A DNA stretch of 64,000 nucleotides from Microbacterium testaceum (GTDB taxonomy: Bacteria; Actinomycetota; Actinomycetes; Actinomycetales; Microbacteriaceae): assembly GCF_001476285.1 (NCBI RefSeq), contig NZ_LDRU01000061.1:1-64000 (forward strand), read 5' to 3'. A model generated the notes under the pieces. That model was given only the letters and a program-made list of their open reading frames with translations. It made no database searches and had not been told where the DNA came from. The position numbers and the translations under genes are program-made. Shown piece after piece: positions 27,212-36,425 of this stretch; positions within the stretch are counted from its first letter, which is position 1, and every line of letters begins with the position of its first letter.

Positions 27212-28567
27212 ATGCCGACCCTTTCCGCGCTCGCCGACGCCGCGGGTGATGCCCTCGTGCCCGTGACGCCGTTTCCCCCGTCGCGGCTCGTCACCGGCGT
27301 GCACGTGTCGGAGCTGGCGGCACCGGGCCGCTACCTCGCCGGCGGGGAACTGCTGCTGACCACCGGCATCCCCCTCACCGGGCGTGACAGCGACGAGGAC
27401 TACGTGGCCTCGCTCGCGGCGCACGACGTCGGTGCCCTCGGCCTCGGCCTGGGCGAGGGGTGGGACGCTCCGCCCCCGGGGTTCGCGGATCGGTGCGCGC
27501 GGGCGGGAGTGCCGTTGTTCGTGGTGCCCGACGGCATCCCCTTCCTCGACGTGTCACGGGCGCTCGTGGGCTTGGAACGCCGGCTCGAGCGCGATGCGGG
27601 GCTCCGGGCCGCCTCCGCGCACACCCGACTGGCCGAGGCCGCCGCGGGAGAGGACGGAAGAGCTGGTGTGGTGAGGGCGATCGCCGAGGCCGTCGGCGGG
27701 TGGGCCGCGTGGGTGCCCGCGCCCCGGGCCGGGGGGACGGCGCTCCTGCACCCGCCCGCGCTGGAGGGCCTGCTGCCCTCGGTCGTCGCCGACATCGAGG
27801 CGTCGCTCGGCCGATCGGGTGCGGGCGCGGCCTCGTTCTCGGCGCACGGCTCGGTCGTGCTGGCGCTGCCCGTGACGACGGGGTCGGGCCGGGTCGGCGC
27901 TCTCGCGATCGGCGCAGGGCGTCCCCTCGCCCCCGCCGATCGTCAGCTCGCGCGCACCGCCATCGCGCTCCTGCGCGCGCTCGCCGCGCCCAGCGCGTCG
28001 ACCGATGCGTCGACCGCCGGCGCGTGGATCGTGCGCCTCGCCCTCGACGGGCGCGCCTCGGCGGCCCGCGACCTGGCTCGCTCCAGCGGCGTCGATCTGC
28101 CTCCCGTCGTCCGGGTGCACGTCGGGCCCCCCGACGCCGGGGCGGCGCCGCTCTCGGTCGTGGACGGCCCGCTCCGCGTCACGCTGCGCGGGGCCGACGA
28201 CGTCCCGCCGATCGGGGCGACGAGCGTGCCGGTCGTGTGGGAAGACGTCCCCGCCGCCGCCGATCGCGTACGGGCGTCGTGGTTCGCGGCGATCCGTGAC
28301 GACCCCGACGCCATGCCCGCCGTCGTCGAGCCCGCGGACCGCGCGACTCGATGGCTCGACGCGCTCCGTACGCCCGAGCTGCGCGACCTGGTCCGCGCGC
28401 ACCTCGCCGGAGGACAGCGCGTCGAGCACACCGCGCGTGCTCTCGGCGTGCACCGCAACACGGCCCGACAGCGGATCGCGGCGGCGGAACGCGCGATGGG
28501 CGTCGCTCTCACCGACCCCGACGCCGCCGCCGAGCTCTGGATCGCTCTCCGTCGCGTCAGCCGTTGA
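27212..28567 (+). CDS. PucR-family transcriptional regulator
   Basis: 451 residues. The N-terminal PucR domain is visible (LVTGVHVSELAAPGRYLAGG, ELLLTTGIPL), then a GAF-like middle (about 130-250). A C-terminal helix-turn-helix of the CdaR/PucR type follows: LRDLVRAHLAGGQRVEHTAR and ALGVHRNTARQRIAAAERAM. Such proteins usually activate amine, purine or amino-acid catabolism. It is divergent from the gabT operon across palindromic DNA and so is its likely regulator. Its end overlaps the convergent CoA-transferase gene by 11 bp. The effector is unknown; an omega-amino acid or amine would fit. Confidence 0.87.
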   Translation: MPTLSALADAAGDALVPVTPFPPSRLVTGVHVSELAAPGRYLAGGELLLTTGIPLTGRDSDEDYVASLAAHDVGALGLGLGEGWDAPPPGFADRCARAGVPLFVVPDGIPFLDVSRALVGLERRLERDAGLRAASAHTRLAEAAAGEDGRAGVVRAIAEAVGGWAAWVPAPRAGGTALLHPPALEGLLPSVVADIEASLGRSGAGAASFSAHGSVVLALPVTTGSGRVGALAIGAGRPLAPADRQLARTAIALLRALAAPSASTDASTAGAWIVRLALDGRASAARDLARSSGVDLPPVVRVHVGPPDAGAAPLSVVDGPLRVTLRGADDVPPIGATSVPVVWEDVPAAADRVRASWFAAIRDDPDAMPAVVEPADRATRWLDALRTPELRDLVRAHLAGGQRVEHTARALGVHRNTARQRIAAAERAMGVALTDPDAAAELWIALRRVSR

Positions 28568-29711
28568 CCTCGTCGAGCCACGCGAGCACCTGCTCGGTGT
28601 GCTCTCCCAGTCGCGGCGGCGCGGACGAGGCGCTCGGCACGGCGGGTGACCAGGCGATGGGCGATCGCACCTGGCGCGAGGCACGCCCGTCCGCTCCCCG
28701 GGTCTCGTACACGGGATCGAGGCCGAGGCGGTCGGCGAGCGCGAGCCCCTCGCCGATGGTGTTCACGACGCCCGCAGCGACGCCCACCGCGTTGAGGCGT
28801 TCGGCCCACGCGGCGGCCGTGTCGCCGGCCAGGGCCTCCTCGAGGGCCACGGCGAGGTCATCACGATTGCCGACGCGGAGCGCGTTGGTCGCGAAGCGCT
28901 CGTGCTCGGCGAGGTGGCCGACGCCGAGCACCTCGGTCATGCGTCGGAACTGCGCGTCGTTGCCGCACGCCACCGCGAGGGGACCGTCGCCGCATCGCAA
29001 CACCTCGTAGGGGGCGATCGAGGGATGCCGGTTCCCCAGGCGCGCGGGCTCGGCCCCGGCACCGAGGTGAGCCGAGACCTGGTTGACGAGCGCTGCCTGG
29101 AGGCTCGACAGGAGGTTGACGTCGATGCGGGAACCTCGCCCGGTCAGCTCTCGACGTCGGAGTGCGGCGAGGATGCCGATGACGGCGTCCTTGCCGGTGA
29201 GAACGTCGACGAGCGCGACCCCCGCCTTCATGGCCTCGCCCTCCCTCTCGCCGGTGATGTGCATGAGCCCGCCGACGGCCTGGGCGACGAAGTCGTAGCC
29301 GGGGAGGCGCGCGCCCCCGTCGAGGCCGAAGCCGCTCACGGAGGCGTAGACGAGTCGCGGATGCCGCGCGGACAACGTCTCCCAGTCGAAGCCGAGCCGC
29401 GCGAACTGGCCGGGGCGGAAGTTCTCGATGACGACGTCGCTGCGGGCGATGATCTGCTCGGCCCGCGCTCGATCGCCGGGGAGGGTGAGGTCGAGCGCGA
29501 TGGACGACTTCCCGCGATTGGCCGCCTCGAAGTACGTGGTCATGCCCGAGGAGGCGTAGGGCGGGCCCCACGCGCGGGTGTCGTCGCCGCCCCCGGGGCG
29601 TTCGATCTTCACGACGCGGGCGCCGAGGTCGGCCAGCATCATCGTGGCCAGAGGGCCCGCGAGCACCCGTGAGAAGTCGGCGACGACCACGCCCTCGAGG
29701 GGGGCGTTCAC
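28557..29711 (-). CDS. CaiB/BaiF class III CoA-transferase
   Basis: 384 residues from GTG 29711, overlapping the lacI stop by 4 nt. Class III features: LEGVVVADFSRVLAGPLATM, LADLGARVVKIERPGGGDDT, NRGKSSIALDLTLPGDRARA, RSDVVIENFRPGQFARLGFD, and catalytic Asp in the GKDAVIGILAAL / ALVDVLTG region. Close relatives act on dicarboxylates: the human SUGCT protein moves CoA from succinyl-CoA to glutarate, and glutaryl-CoA dehydrogenase genes often sit beside such a transferase. With gcdH nearby, activation of glutarate or a related dicarboxylate is the best guess. Other carboxylates remain possible. Confidence 0.85.
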   Translation of the reverse strand: MNAPLEGVVVADFSRVLAGPLATMMLADLGARVVKIERPGGGDDTRAWGPPYASSGMTTYFEAANRGKSSIALDLTLPGDRARAEQIIARSDVVIENFRPGQFARLGFDWETLSARHPRLVYASVSGFGLDGGARLPGYDFVAQAVGGLMHITGEREGEAMKAGVALVDVLTGKDAVIGILAALRRRELTGRGSRIDVNLLSSLQAALVNQVSAHLGAGAEPARLGNRHPSIAPYEVLRCGDGPLAVACGNDAQFRRMTEVLGVGHLAEHERFATNALRVGNRDDLAVALEEALAGDTAAAWAERLNAVGVAAGVVNTIGEGLALADRLGLDPVYETRGADGRASRQVRSPIAWSPAVPSASSAPPRLGEHTEQVLAWLDEVNG

Positions 29712-30730
29712 GTGTGCACCCCCGCCAGCGCGTGCGCCGTGGACGCGCGCGCCACGACCTCGATCGGGAACTCGACGTCGGTGCCACGCGGGCTCCGCCC
29801 CTCCAGCACATCGAGGAGGAGCGCGGCGCACGCCACCCCCGAGGCTCGCGGACGCAGGTCGATCGAGGTGATCGACGGGCGCAGGAACGGCAGCGAGGGA
29901 TGATCGACGCACGAGACGACCGTGATGTCGTCGCCGACTGTCCGGCCGAGTCGTTCGAGGGTGGCGACCACCTCGATCGCGCTGGAGTCGGGCCCGCAGA
30001 CGATGACGTCGGTGTCGGGCCGTTCCGCCAGCAGCTGCTCGGTGCGGCTGCGGATCTCGACCCAGGGCGCTTCGAACGACACCGCTGCCAGGACGGGGTC
30101 GAGTCCGCGCTCCCCGCACGCGCGGCGGTATCCGGCGACGAGTTGGCGGCCCCAGTCCGAGGAGTCCGGCGCGACCAGGAGAGCGGGGTGACGGGCGCCC
30201 GTGCGGTCGATCTCGTCGAACAGTCGCCGCATCGCCGACTCGTGCGAGGACCACACGACGCCGACGGGCTCGCCCTCGACGTCGGCGGGGAGATGCTCCT
30301 GGGTCACGATGGGGATGCCGGAGGCGAAGAGCGCCGGCAACGCGGGGTCTCCCGCGAGCGGGTCTCCGATGACGAGGCCGTCGGCGCGGATCGGGCGGGA
30401 TCGTCCCGAGGAGACCGAGGGGCTCACGATCGTGACGTCGACGTCGTGCGCGGCGGCGTGGGTGACGATGCCGAACGTGAAGGCCATGTAGTACGAAGAG
30501 CGCGAGACGACCTCGGGCAGGACGATGCCGATCGTCCCCACCGAGCCGCTGCGCAGCTGTCGAGCGGCGGTGTTGGCGGTGTAGCCGAGGGCCGCGGCCG
30601 CCGCGAGCACCGCCTCGCGGGTCGCGGGGGAGACTCGTCCGGTTCCGCTCAGGGCGTCCGACGCCGTGGTCTTGCCGACCCCGGCGCGACGGGCGACATC
30701 GATCAGGCGCGCTCGGCCGGTCTCGTGCAT
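29708..30730 (-). CDS. LacI-family transcriptional regulator of the amine oxidase region
   Basis: 340 residues. The N-terminal helix-turn-helix is RLIDVARRAGVGKTTASDAL, with SGTGRVSPATREAVLAAAA as the hinge region. The effector domain includes GTIGIVLPEVVSRSSYYMAF, DGLVIGDPLAGDPALPALF and DVIVCGPDSSAIEVVATLER. Start ATG 30730 lies 7 nt behind TAGACT (30738-30743 on the minus strand), so the mRNA is probably leaderless. It is divergent from the copper amine oxidase operon, with two matching perfect palindromes in the 132-bp gap, and co-transcribed with the CoA-transferase. It therefore ties expression of the CoA-transferase to the amine operon. Confidence 0.88.
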   Translation of the reverse strand: MHETGRARLIDVARRAGVGKTTASDALSGTGRVSPATREAVLAAAAALGYTANTAARQLRSGSVGTIGIVLPEVVSRSSYYMAFTFGIVTHAAAHDVDVTIVSPSVSSGRSRPIRADGLVIGDPLAGDPALPALFASGIPIVTQEHLPADVEGEPVGVVWSSHESAMRRLFDEIDRTGARHPALLVAPDSSDWGRQLVAGYRRACGERGLDPVLAAVSFEAPWVEIRSRTEQLLAERPDTDVIVCGPDSSAIEVVATLERLGRTVGDDITVVSCVDHPSLPFLRPSITSIDLRPRASGVACAALLLDVLEGRSPRGTDVEFPIEVVARASTAHALAGVHT

Positions 30731-30768
30731 GCCGAGGAGTCTAACCACACCGCCGCGAGCGTCATCTC

Positions 30769-30834
30769 CCCGAAACATTTCGGGTCTTGCGCCGAAACGG
30801 GACTCTCGCATACTTTTGCCGGAACGTTCCGGCA
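30769..30834. promoter_or_regulatory. LacI operators and promoter of the amine oxidase operon
   Basis: Two perfect palindromes share a core: CCCGAAACATTTCGGG (30769-30784) and TGCCGGAACGTTCCGGCA (30817-30834), 49 bp apart centre to centre, with a half-like GCCGAAACGG at 30791-30800. A promoter with -35 TTGCGC (30787-30792) and -10 CATACT (30809-30814) lies between them, so the right operator covers the transcription start. The -10 for the lacI gene (TAGACT, 30738-30743) lies left of the first operator. Confidence 0.72.
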
Positions 30835-30862
30835 TCAGTCTTGCCGCCCGACTGGAGATGCG

Positions 30863-32935
30863 ATGACCTGCACCTGCACCCCCGCCCCGCACACCTCGCG
30901 CTCGCGCCGACTCGGCGACGAGTCCGGGGCCCCGTACGCGACCCTCTCCGAGGGCGAGCTGCGACGTGCCGCCGAGATCCTGCGTGCCAACGGGGCCCTC
31001 GGCACCGATCACCGCATCGCGTACCTCGGCCTCGACGAGCCGGACCGGCGCGATGTGCGGGCGGGGCGCACGGTGGCCCGGCGGGCTCGCGCGCAAGTGC
31101 TCGACGTGGCGACCGGCCACGCCCGCGACATCGCGGTCGACCTCGAGACGGGCACGCTCGTCCTCGACGCGCCCATCGACCACGACGACAGCGGACAGGT
31201 GCCGCTCCTGCAGGAGGAACACGCGCTCATCCGCGATCTGCTGGCGGTCGACGAGGACTGGATGGCGGCGCTGCGTCTGCGCGGGATCACCGACCCCTCC
31301 ACCGTCGCCCTGGCGGGGCTCTCCGCGGGGCGCTACCCGATCGAGGGAGAGGAGGGGCGTCGGCTCGCACGCGTGCTCGCCCATCACCAGCCCACCCCGC
31401 AGACCATGCCGTGGGCGCACCCCATCGACGGTCTCGTCGCCTACGTCGACCTCGGCGCCCGTCGCGTGGCACGAGTGGTCGACGTCGAGGTCATGCCCAT
31501 CCCGCAGGAGACGGCCGACTATCACGTGCCGGGGACGTTCGGCCCCGAGCGGACGACCCAGCGACCGATCGTGATCCAGCAGCCGGAGGGGCCGAGCTTC
31601 TCGTTCGACGGCGACGTGCTCACCTGGGAGAAGTGGTCGCTGCGCATCGGCTACGACATGCGCGAGGGGCTCATCCTCCACGGGATCGGCTTCGAGGATG
31701 CCGGCCGGACGCGCCCCGTCGTGCACCGTGCCTCGATCGCGGAGATGCTCGTCCCCTACGGCGACCCGGGTCCGGTGCGCTTCTGGCAGAACTACTTCGA
31801 CACCGGCGAGTACCTGCTGGGTCGTCTCGTGAACAGCCTCGAGCTGGGGTGCGACTGCGTCGGCGACATCACCTACCTCGACGTCCCCATCGCCGATGCC
31901 CACGGCGAGGTCAAGGTGCTCCCCAACGCGATCTGCATCCACGAGGAGGACGCCGGGGTGCTGTGGAAGCACACCGAGCAGTTCACCGGCACGAGCGACG
32001 TGCGTCGTCAACGTCGACTGGTGGTGTCGTTCTTCGTCACCGTGGGCAACTACGACTACGGCTTCTACTGGTACCTGTACCTCGACGGCAAGATCGAGTT
32101 CGAGGCGAAGGCCACCGGACTCGTCTTCACCGCGGCCTATGACGAGCGCACCGCACGCTTCGCGAGCGAGCTCGCGCCGGGCCTGGCCGCTCCGTACCAC
32201 CAGCACCTGTTCTGCGCCCGCCTGGACATGGCCGTCGACGAGGGCCCCGCGGTCATCGACGAGATCGATGTCGCGACCGTCCCCATCGACGACGGCAACC
32301 CGCACGGCACCGCGATCGGTTTCCGCTCGACACGACTCACCCGCGAGAGCGAGGCCGTGCGCCGCGCCGATGCCTCCGTCGACCGCACTTGGCGCGTGAG
32401 CAGCGCGGAAGCGACCAATCGCTTCGGCCGCCCGGTGTCGTACGTGCTCAAGCCCGAGGGCAAGCCCGTGCTCCAAGCCCACCCCGAGTCCGTGATCGCG
32501 TCACGGGCACGGTTCGCCACGTCCGACCTGTGGGTGACCGCTTACGACCCCGACGAGCGGTACCCCGCCGGTGCGGTGGTCAATCAGAGCGTGGGGGAGC
32601 AGGGACTCCCGGCCTTCATCGCCGACGATGCGTCGCTGGAACCCGCTGACCTGGTGTTGTGGCACACCTTCGGCCTCACGCACTTCCCCCGTCTGGAGGA
32701 CTGGCCGATCATGCCCGTCGACTCCTGCGGCTTCGCGCTCACCCCGCACGACTTCTTCGACCGGAACCCGACCCTGGACGTCCCGGCGTCCGCATCGTCC
32801 TGTGCATGCGCCCACGAGGCGCCCACCCACTCGACGACCTCGCTTGACCCGCACCACTCGCACCACCCGTCCCACTCGCACCACCCGTCCCACTCGCACC
32901 ACCTCCCTGTTTCGCCGTCGAGCCCCGCACCCTGA
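30863..32935 (+). CDS. Copper-containing primary-amine oxidase with His-rich tail
   Basis: 690 residues; ATG 30863 follows the operators. It contains every active-site residue of Arthrobacter globiformis amine oxidase at a constant offset of +15 in my recollection of that numbering: base Asp313 (YFDTGEYL), topaquinone precursor Tyr397 in NYDY, copper ligands His446 and His448 (YHQH) and His607 (THFPRLEDWP). It oxidises a primary amine to aldehyde, ammonia and peroxide. Unusual are the N-terminal MTCTCT and a C-terminal extension (about 645-680) with CACAHE and repeated HHPSHS blocks, absent from AGAO as I know it and suited to metal binding. First gene of the ABC transporter / hydrolase operon. 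No signal peptide is apparent. Confidence 0.93.
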   Translation: MTCTCTPAPHTSRSRRLGDESGAPYATLSEGELRRAAEILRANGALGTDHRIAYLGLDEPDRRDVRAGRTVARRARAQVLDVATGHARDIAVDLETGTLVLDAPIDHDDSGQVPLLQEEHALIRDLLAVDEDWMAALRLRGITDPSTVALAGLSAGRYPIEGEEGRRLARVLAHHQPTPQTMPWAHPIDGLVAYVDLGARRVARVVDVEVMPIPQETADYHVPGTFGPERTTQRPIVIQQPEGPSFSFDGDVLTWEKWSLRIGYDMREGLILHGIGFEDAGRTRPVVHRASIAEMLVPYGDPGPVRFWQNYFDTGEYLLGRLVNSLELGCDCVGDITYLDVPIADAHGEVKVLPNAICIHEEDAGVLWKHTEQFTGTSDVRRQRRLVVSFFVTVGNYDYGFYWYLYLDGKIEFEAKATGLVFTAAYDERTARFASELAPGLAAPYHQHLFCARLDMAVDEGPAVIDEIDVATVPIDDGNPHGTAIGFRSTRLTRESEAVRRADASVDRTWRVSSAEATNRFGRPVSYVLKPEGKPVLQAHPESVIASRARFATSDLWVTAYDPDERYPAGAVVNQSVGEQGLPAFIADDASLEPADLVLWHTFGLTHFPRLEDWPIMPVDSCGFALTPHDFFDRNPTLDVPASASSCACAHEAPTHSTTSLDPHHSHHPSHSHHPSHSHHLPVSPSSPAP
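32855..32903 (+). repeat. 18-bp coding tandem repeat in the amine oxidase tail
   Basis: CACTCGCACCACCCGTCC occurs at 32855-32872 and 32873-32890, followed by a 13-nt partial copy. It encodes the repeating His-rich tail of the copper amine oxidase, so tail length could change by replication slippage. Confidence 0.8.
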
Positions 32936-32966
32936 TCCGCGGGCCGGCCCCTCGAGAGGAACCGCC

Positions 32967-34577
32967 ATGAGAACACGCACAACCGCGGGAGCCGCGATCA
33001 CCGCGATCGCCCTCCTCGCCCTGACCGGGTGCACCGGCGCATCCGGTCCCGCCCCCGCTGCCACGTCGGAAGAGGTCGCGCCCGGCTTCCTCGCTCTGGC
33101 CGATGAGTCCGCCCCCGCCGGGGGAGATCTCGTCGTGCAGGTCGACTACGACACCGCCGAAGCCGCCGGCCTGGATCCGCAGGCCGCGGCGACCGCTCGG
33201 TCGTGGATGCTCGAGGGCCTCGTCTACGAGACCTTGACCACGATCGACGAGAACCTCGACGTGGCTCCCGGCCTCGCCACGTCGTGGGAGACGCCGTCCG
33301 ACACGCAGTACGTCTTCACCCTCGCCGACGACGCGGTCTTCTCCAACGGCCGGCCGATGACCGCTGCCGATGTCGTCGGCAGTCTCCAGCGCCTGCGCGA
33401 CACCCCGGTGACCTGGACCGGCCAGCTCGGCCCGATCGCGTCCATCGAGGCGACGGGGGACCGCGAGGTCACCGTCACCCTGTCAGAGCCGTACACCCCG
33501 TTCTTGGCCGCCCTGGCCAATACGCCCGCTGCGATCCTGCCGATGGCCGAGATCGAGGCGGGCACCGTCGACATCACGACCGAGATGCTCGGCACCGGGC
33601 CGCTGGTCGCCTCGGCCCACCGTCAGGACGAGCAGTGGACCTTCGTCCCCAACGAGCACCACCCGGATGCCGAGTCCCTCGGCTTCTCGACCCTCACCGT
33701 CGACATCGTCGGCGATGAAGCGACGCGTGCCGCCGCGCTGCGGGACGGGTCGGCCGACCTCGCGATCCTCAACTCCACCGACTCGGCCTCGTTGCTGTCG
33801 GGGGCCGCCGATGTGCGTGTCGCGACACAGCGCAACACCGACTTCCACTACCTGATGATCAACTCGATCGGAGGGGACCCCGCACTCGCGGACGAGAAGG
33901 TGCGGTTCGCCCTGAACTCGGCGATCGACCGCGAGGCGATCAACACGCTGGTGTTCGGCGGCTCGACCGCCGTCACCGGCGTCACGCCCGCCGGACTCCC
34001 CGATTCCTGCGACCCCTCGATGCTGCCCTCCACAGCCCGCGATCTCGCCGCAGCCAAGAGCGCGATCGACGCCGTCGGCGGTCTCGACCTGAACCTGCTC
34101 GTCTACACCGACGAGCCCGTCCTGGCACAGATCGCGCAGATCATCCAGCAGAACCTCGCCGAGATCGACGTGAAGGTCTCGATCGAGCAGGTCGACTACG
34201 CGACGTACTCCGGGAAGGTGTACGCCGACCCCTCCGACTTCGACCTCGCTCTGAGCTGGTTCGCGGGCTACGCCGACCCGTCGATGGTCACCACCTGGTG
34301 GAACCCCTCTCTCGCGGGATTCTCGGCGGTGTACATGACCGGATCGAACGACCTGAACGCCGCGATCGCCGCGGGTGCGTCGACCCCTGCCGGTGCGGAG
34401 CGCGCGACGGCCCTCGCGGACGTGTGCGACCTCGCCGACCGGCAGAGCGAGATGGTGCCGCTGGTCCTTCGGCCCTCCACGATCGGCTGGAACACCGCCG
34501 AGCTCAGCCCCACCCTCACCGCCGACGAGGGATACGGCAACGTCCTTCGTCACATCGCCGAGTTCCGCGTCGGCTGA
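32967..34577 (+). CDS. Peptide/amide-type ABC transporter substrate-binding lipoprotein (family 5)
   Basis: 536 residues, ATG 32967 with GAGAGGAACC upstream, 31 bp after the amine oxidase. Signal and lipobox LLALTGC (Cys22). Family-5 (DppA/OppA) features: ARSWMLEGLVYETLTTIDEN, LDVAPGLATSWETPSDTQYV, FTLADDAVFSNGRPMTAADV, RFALNSAIDREAINTLVFGG, and the DFDLALSWFAGYADPS segment. It would capture a peptide-like or oligo-amide ligand outside and feed the permease encoded by the next four genes. The ligand is not deducible, but the operon's amine oxidase and NylC-like hydrolase suggest an amine, amide or omega-amino acid oligomer. Confidence 0.9.
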   Translation: MRTRTTAGAAITAIALLALTGCTGASGPAPAATSEEVAPGFLALADESAPAGGDLVVQVDYDTAEAAGLDPQAAATARSWMLEGLVYETLTTIDENLDVAPGLATSWETPSDTQYVFTLADDAVFSNGRPMTAADVVGSLQRLRDTPVTWTGQLGPIASIEATGDREVTVTLSEPYTPFLAALANTPAAILPMAEIEAGTVDITTEMLGTGPLVASAHRQDEQWTFVPNEHHPDAESLGFSTLTVDIVGDEATRAAALRDGSADLAILNSTDSASLLSGAADVRVATQRNTDFHYLMINSIGGDPALADEKVRFALNSAIDREAINTLVFGGSTAVTGVTPAGLPDSCDPSMLPSTARDLAAAKSAIDAVGGLDLNLLVYTDEPVLAQIAQIIQQNLAEIDVKVSIEQVDYATYSGKVYADPSDFDLALSWFAGYADPSMVTTWWNPSLAGFSAVYMTGSNDLNAAIAAGASTPAGAERATALADVCDLADRQSEMVPLVLRPSTIGWNTAELSPTLTADEGYGNVLRHIAEFRVG

Positions 34578-34578
34578 C

Positions 34579-35544
34579 ATGACCGTCGTCCTCTGGTCGC
34601 TCCGACGGGTGCTCGCGGCTCTCGCCACGCTCGTCGGGGTCTCCGTGCTCATCTTCGCCTCCGTGCGACTGATGCCCGGTGACTACACCGACCTCGTCCT
34701 GGGTCCGCTCGCCACCGAGGCGCAGCGGGCCCAGGCCGTGGCCGCATCGGGTCTGGATCTGCCGCTTCCCGAGCAGTACCTCCGCTGGATCGGCGGGGTG
34801 CTCACCGGTGACCTCGGTTACTCCTTCGTCTCCAACGTGTCGGTGACCGACGAATTCGCCGCGCGCCTGCCGGTCACCGCGACCATCGCGGCGATCACCG
34901 TCGTGGTCACGCTGCTCATCGGCATCCCCCTCGGCTTCGTCTCGGCCCTGCGGGCCGAGGGATCGGCGGGAGCGGCCGGCCGCCTCGTGAGCGCCCTGGG
35001 CATCAGCGTGCCGGAGTTCCTTCTCGCGGGGCTCCTCGTCTTCGCGGTGTCCACCCTGGGGCTGGGGATCTCGGTCGGGCAGTACTCGTCGTTCGCCGAC
35101 GACCCGGCGCGCTTCTTCGGCTCTCTCGTGCTGCCGATCGTCGTGCTGTCCGTCGGGTGCGTCGCCGTCGTGGCCCGCAACACCCGCGACGCCGTGCTGA
35201 ATGTGCTGGTGGAACCCCACGTGCAGGCGAGCGTCGCGCGAGGCGAGACGCCGATGTTCATCATCCGGCACCACGTGCTGCGCAACGCGGCTGTCCCGAT
35301 CCTGACGATCGTCGGCGCCCTGGTCGCGGTGCTCCTCGGCGGCACCGTCATCGTCGAGTCCGTCTTCAACGTCCCCGGAATGGGGTCCTACCTGCAGACC
35401 GCGCTCGGGCGCCGGGACTACGGGATCATCCAGAACGCCGTCCTCCTGGCGGCGACCGTCTTCATCGTGACCGCCCTCGTCGTCGACCTGGTCTCGAACG
35501 CCATCGACCCGCGCCTGCGCCTGACCGGAGGGGGTCGACGATGA
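34579..35544 (+). CDS. ABC transporter permease, DppB/OppB type
   Basis: 321 residues, ATG directly after the binding-protein stop. An N-terminal membrane anchor (RRVLAALATLVGVSVLIFAS) with the RLMPGD motif is followed by five further hydrophobic segments. The cytoplasmic EAA loop reads VARNTRDAVLNVLVEPHVQA with GETPMFIIRHHVLRNAAVPI, then VLLGGTVIVESVFNVPGMGS, all diagnostic of DppB-like proteins. It forms half of the membrane channel with the next gene, whose start overlaps its stop by 4 nt. Confidence 0.92.
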   Translation: MTVVLWSLRRVLAALATLVGVSVLIFASVRLMPGDYTDLVLGPLATEAQRAQAVAASGLDLPLPEQYLRWIGGVLTGDLGYSFVSNVSVTDEFAARLPVTATIAAITVVVTLLIGIPLGFVSALRAEGSAGAAGRLVSALGISVPEFLLAGLLVFAVSTLGLGISVGQYSSFADDPARFFGSLVLPIVVLSVGCVAVVARNTRDAVLNVLVEPHVQASVARGETPMFIIRHHVLRNAAVPILTIVGALVAVLLGGTVIVESVFNVPGMGSYLQTALGRRDYGIIQNAVLLAATVFIVTALVVDLVSNAIDPRLRLTGGGRR

Positions 35545-36425
35545 CCATCACCCCCACCTCGACGCAGCGCCTGGTGAGCGCGCGCGACCGCACGTTCGGC
35601 GCGTGGCGCGGTCTCGACGGCCTCGCCCGGACCGCGATGATCGTCCTGGCCGCGCTCGTGCTGCTCACGATGGTCGCCGTGCTCACCGGCGTCTTCGGGT
35701 CGACGAGTGCGACCATCAGCGGACGCTTCGCGCCTCCCAGCCCGACAGCTCCTCTGGGCACCGACAACCTCGGTCGGTCCTTCCTGCCGCGCCTGTTCGA
35801 GGGCATCGCGACCACGCTGGTGGTCTCGATCGTCGCGGTGCTGTGCTCCGTGGCCATCAGTATCATCATCGGAATGGTCGCCGGGTACTACGGCGGCGCG
35901 GTGAGCGAGCTCGTGATGCGGATCGTGGACGTCCTCTACGCCTTCCCCGCCCTCGTGCTCGCCATCCTCGTCTCGGCGCTGCTCGGCCCGGGCCGGCCGG
36001 CGGCGATCATCAGCATCGTCGCCATCACCATCCCGTTGATGACGAGGGTCGTGCGGGTGGCGACCCGCACGATCGCCGAACGAGACTTCGTCGTCTCCGC
36101 GCGGATCAGCGGGGTGCGCACTCCCGTCATCTTCGTGCGACGGGTGCTGCCCAACATCGCCGGCACGGTCGTGGTGCAGGCCAGCTACGCGCTCTCGGTC
36201 GCCATCCTGGTCGAGGGCGGGCTCAGCTTCCTCGGCTTCGGAGTGCAGGTGCCCGAGGCCTCCCTCGGTCTGCTCATCCAGCAGGGGATGCTCGCGATGA
36301 CCTTCGCCCCGCACCTGCTCATCGTGCCCGGCGCTGTGCTGGTCGTCGCGATCCTGTGCATCAACCTCATCGGCGACAGCTTGCGCGATCGCCTCGAACC
36401 CCGCGAAACGAGGTCCCTCACATGA
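35541..36425 (+). CDS. ABC transporter permease, DppC/OppC type
   Basis: 294 residues, ATG overlapping the DppB-like stop by 4 nt. It opens with a cytoplasmic tail and one membrane segment (MIVLAALVLLTMVAVLTGVF), then the APLGTDNLGRSFLPRLFEG motif that defines DppC proteins. The EAA loop is DFVVSARISGVRTPVIFVRR with VLPNIAGTVVVQASYALSVA. Ends with EGGLSFLGFGVQVPEASLGL. It pairs with the DppB-like protein. Its stop overlaps the next ATPase gene by 4 nt. Confidence 0.92.
   Translation: MTITPTSTQRLVSARDRTFGAWRGLDGLARTAMIVLAALVLLTMVAVLTGVFGSTSATISGRFAPPSPTAPLGTDNLGRSFLPRLFEGIATTLVVSIVAVLCSVAISIIIGMVAGYYGGAVSELVMRIVDVLYAFPALVLAILVSALLGPGRPAAIISIVAITIPLMTRVVRVATRTIAERDFVVSARISGVRTPVIFVRRVLPNIAGTVVVQASYALSVAILVEGGLSFLGFGVQVPEASLGLLIQQGMLAMTFAPHLLIVPGAVLVVAILCINLIGDSLRDRLEPRETRSLT

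Noticed and set aside
29708-32482. Very long minus-strand open frame antisense to the amine oxidase gene, in frame with lacI
   Set aside because: Only the last 340 codons (from 30730) look like a protein. The upstream part is the antisense of the amine oxidase gene, a common artefact of GC-rich codon bias, and operators and a promoter lie within it.
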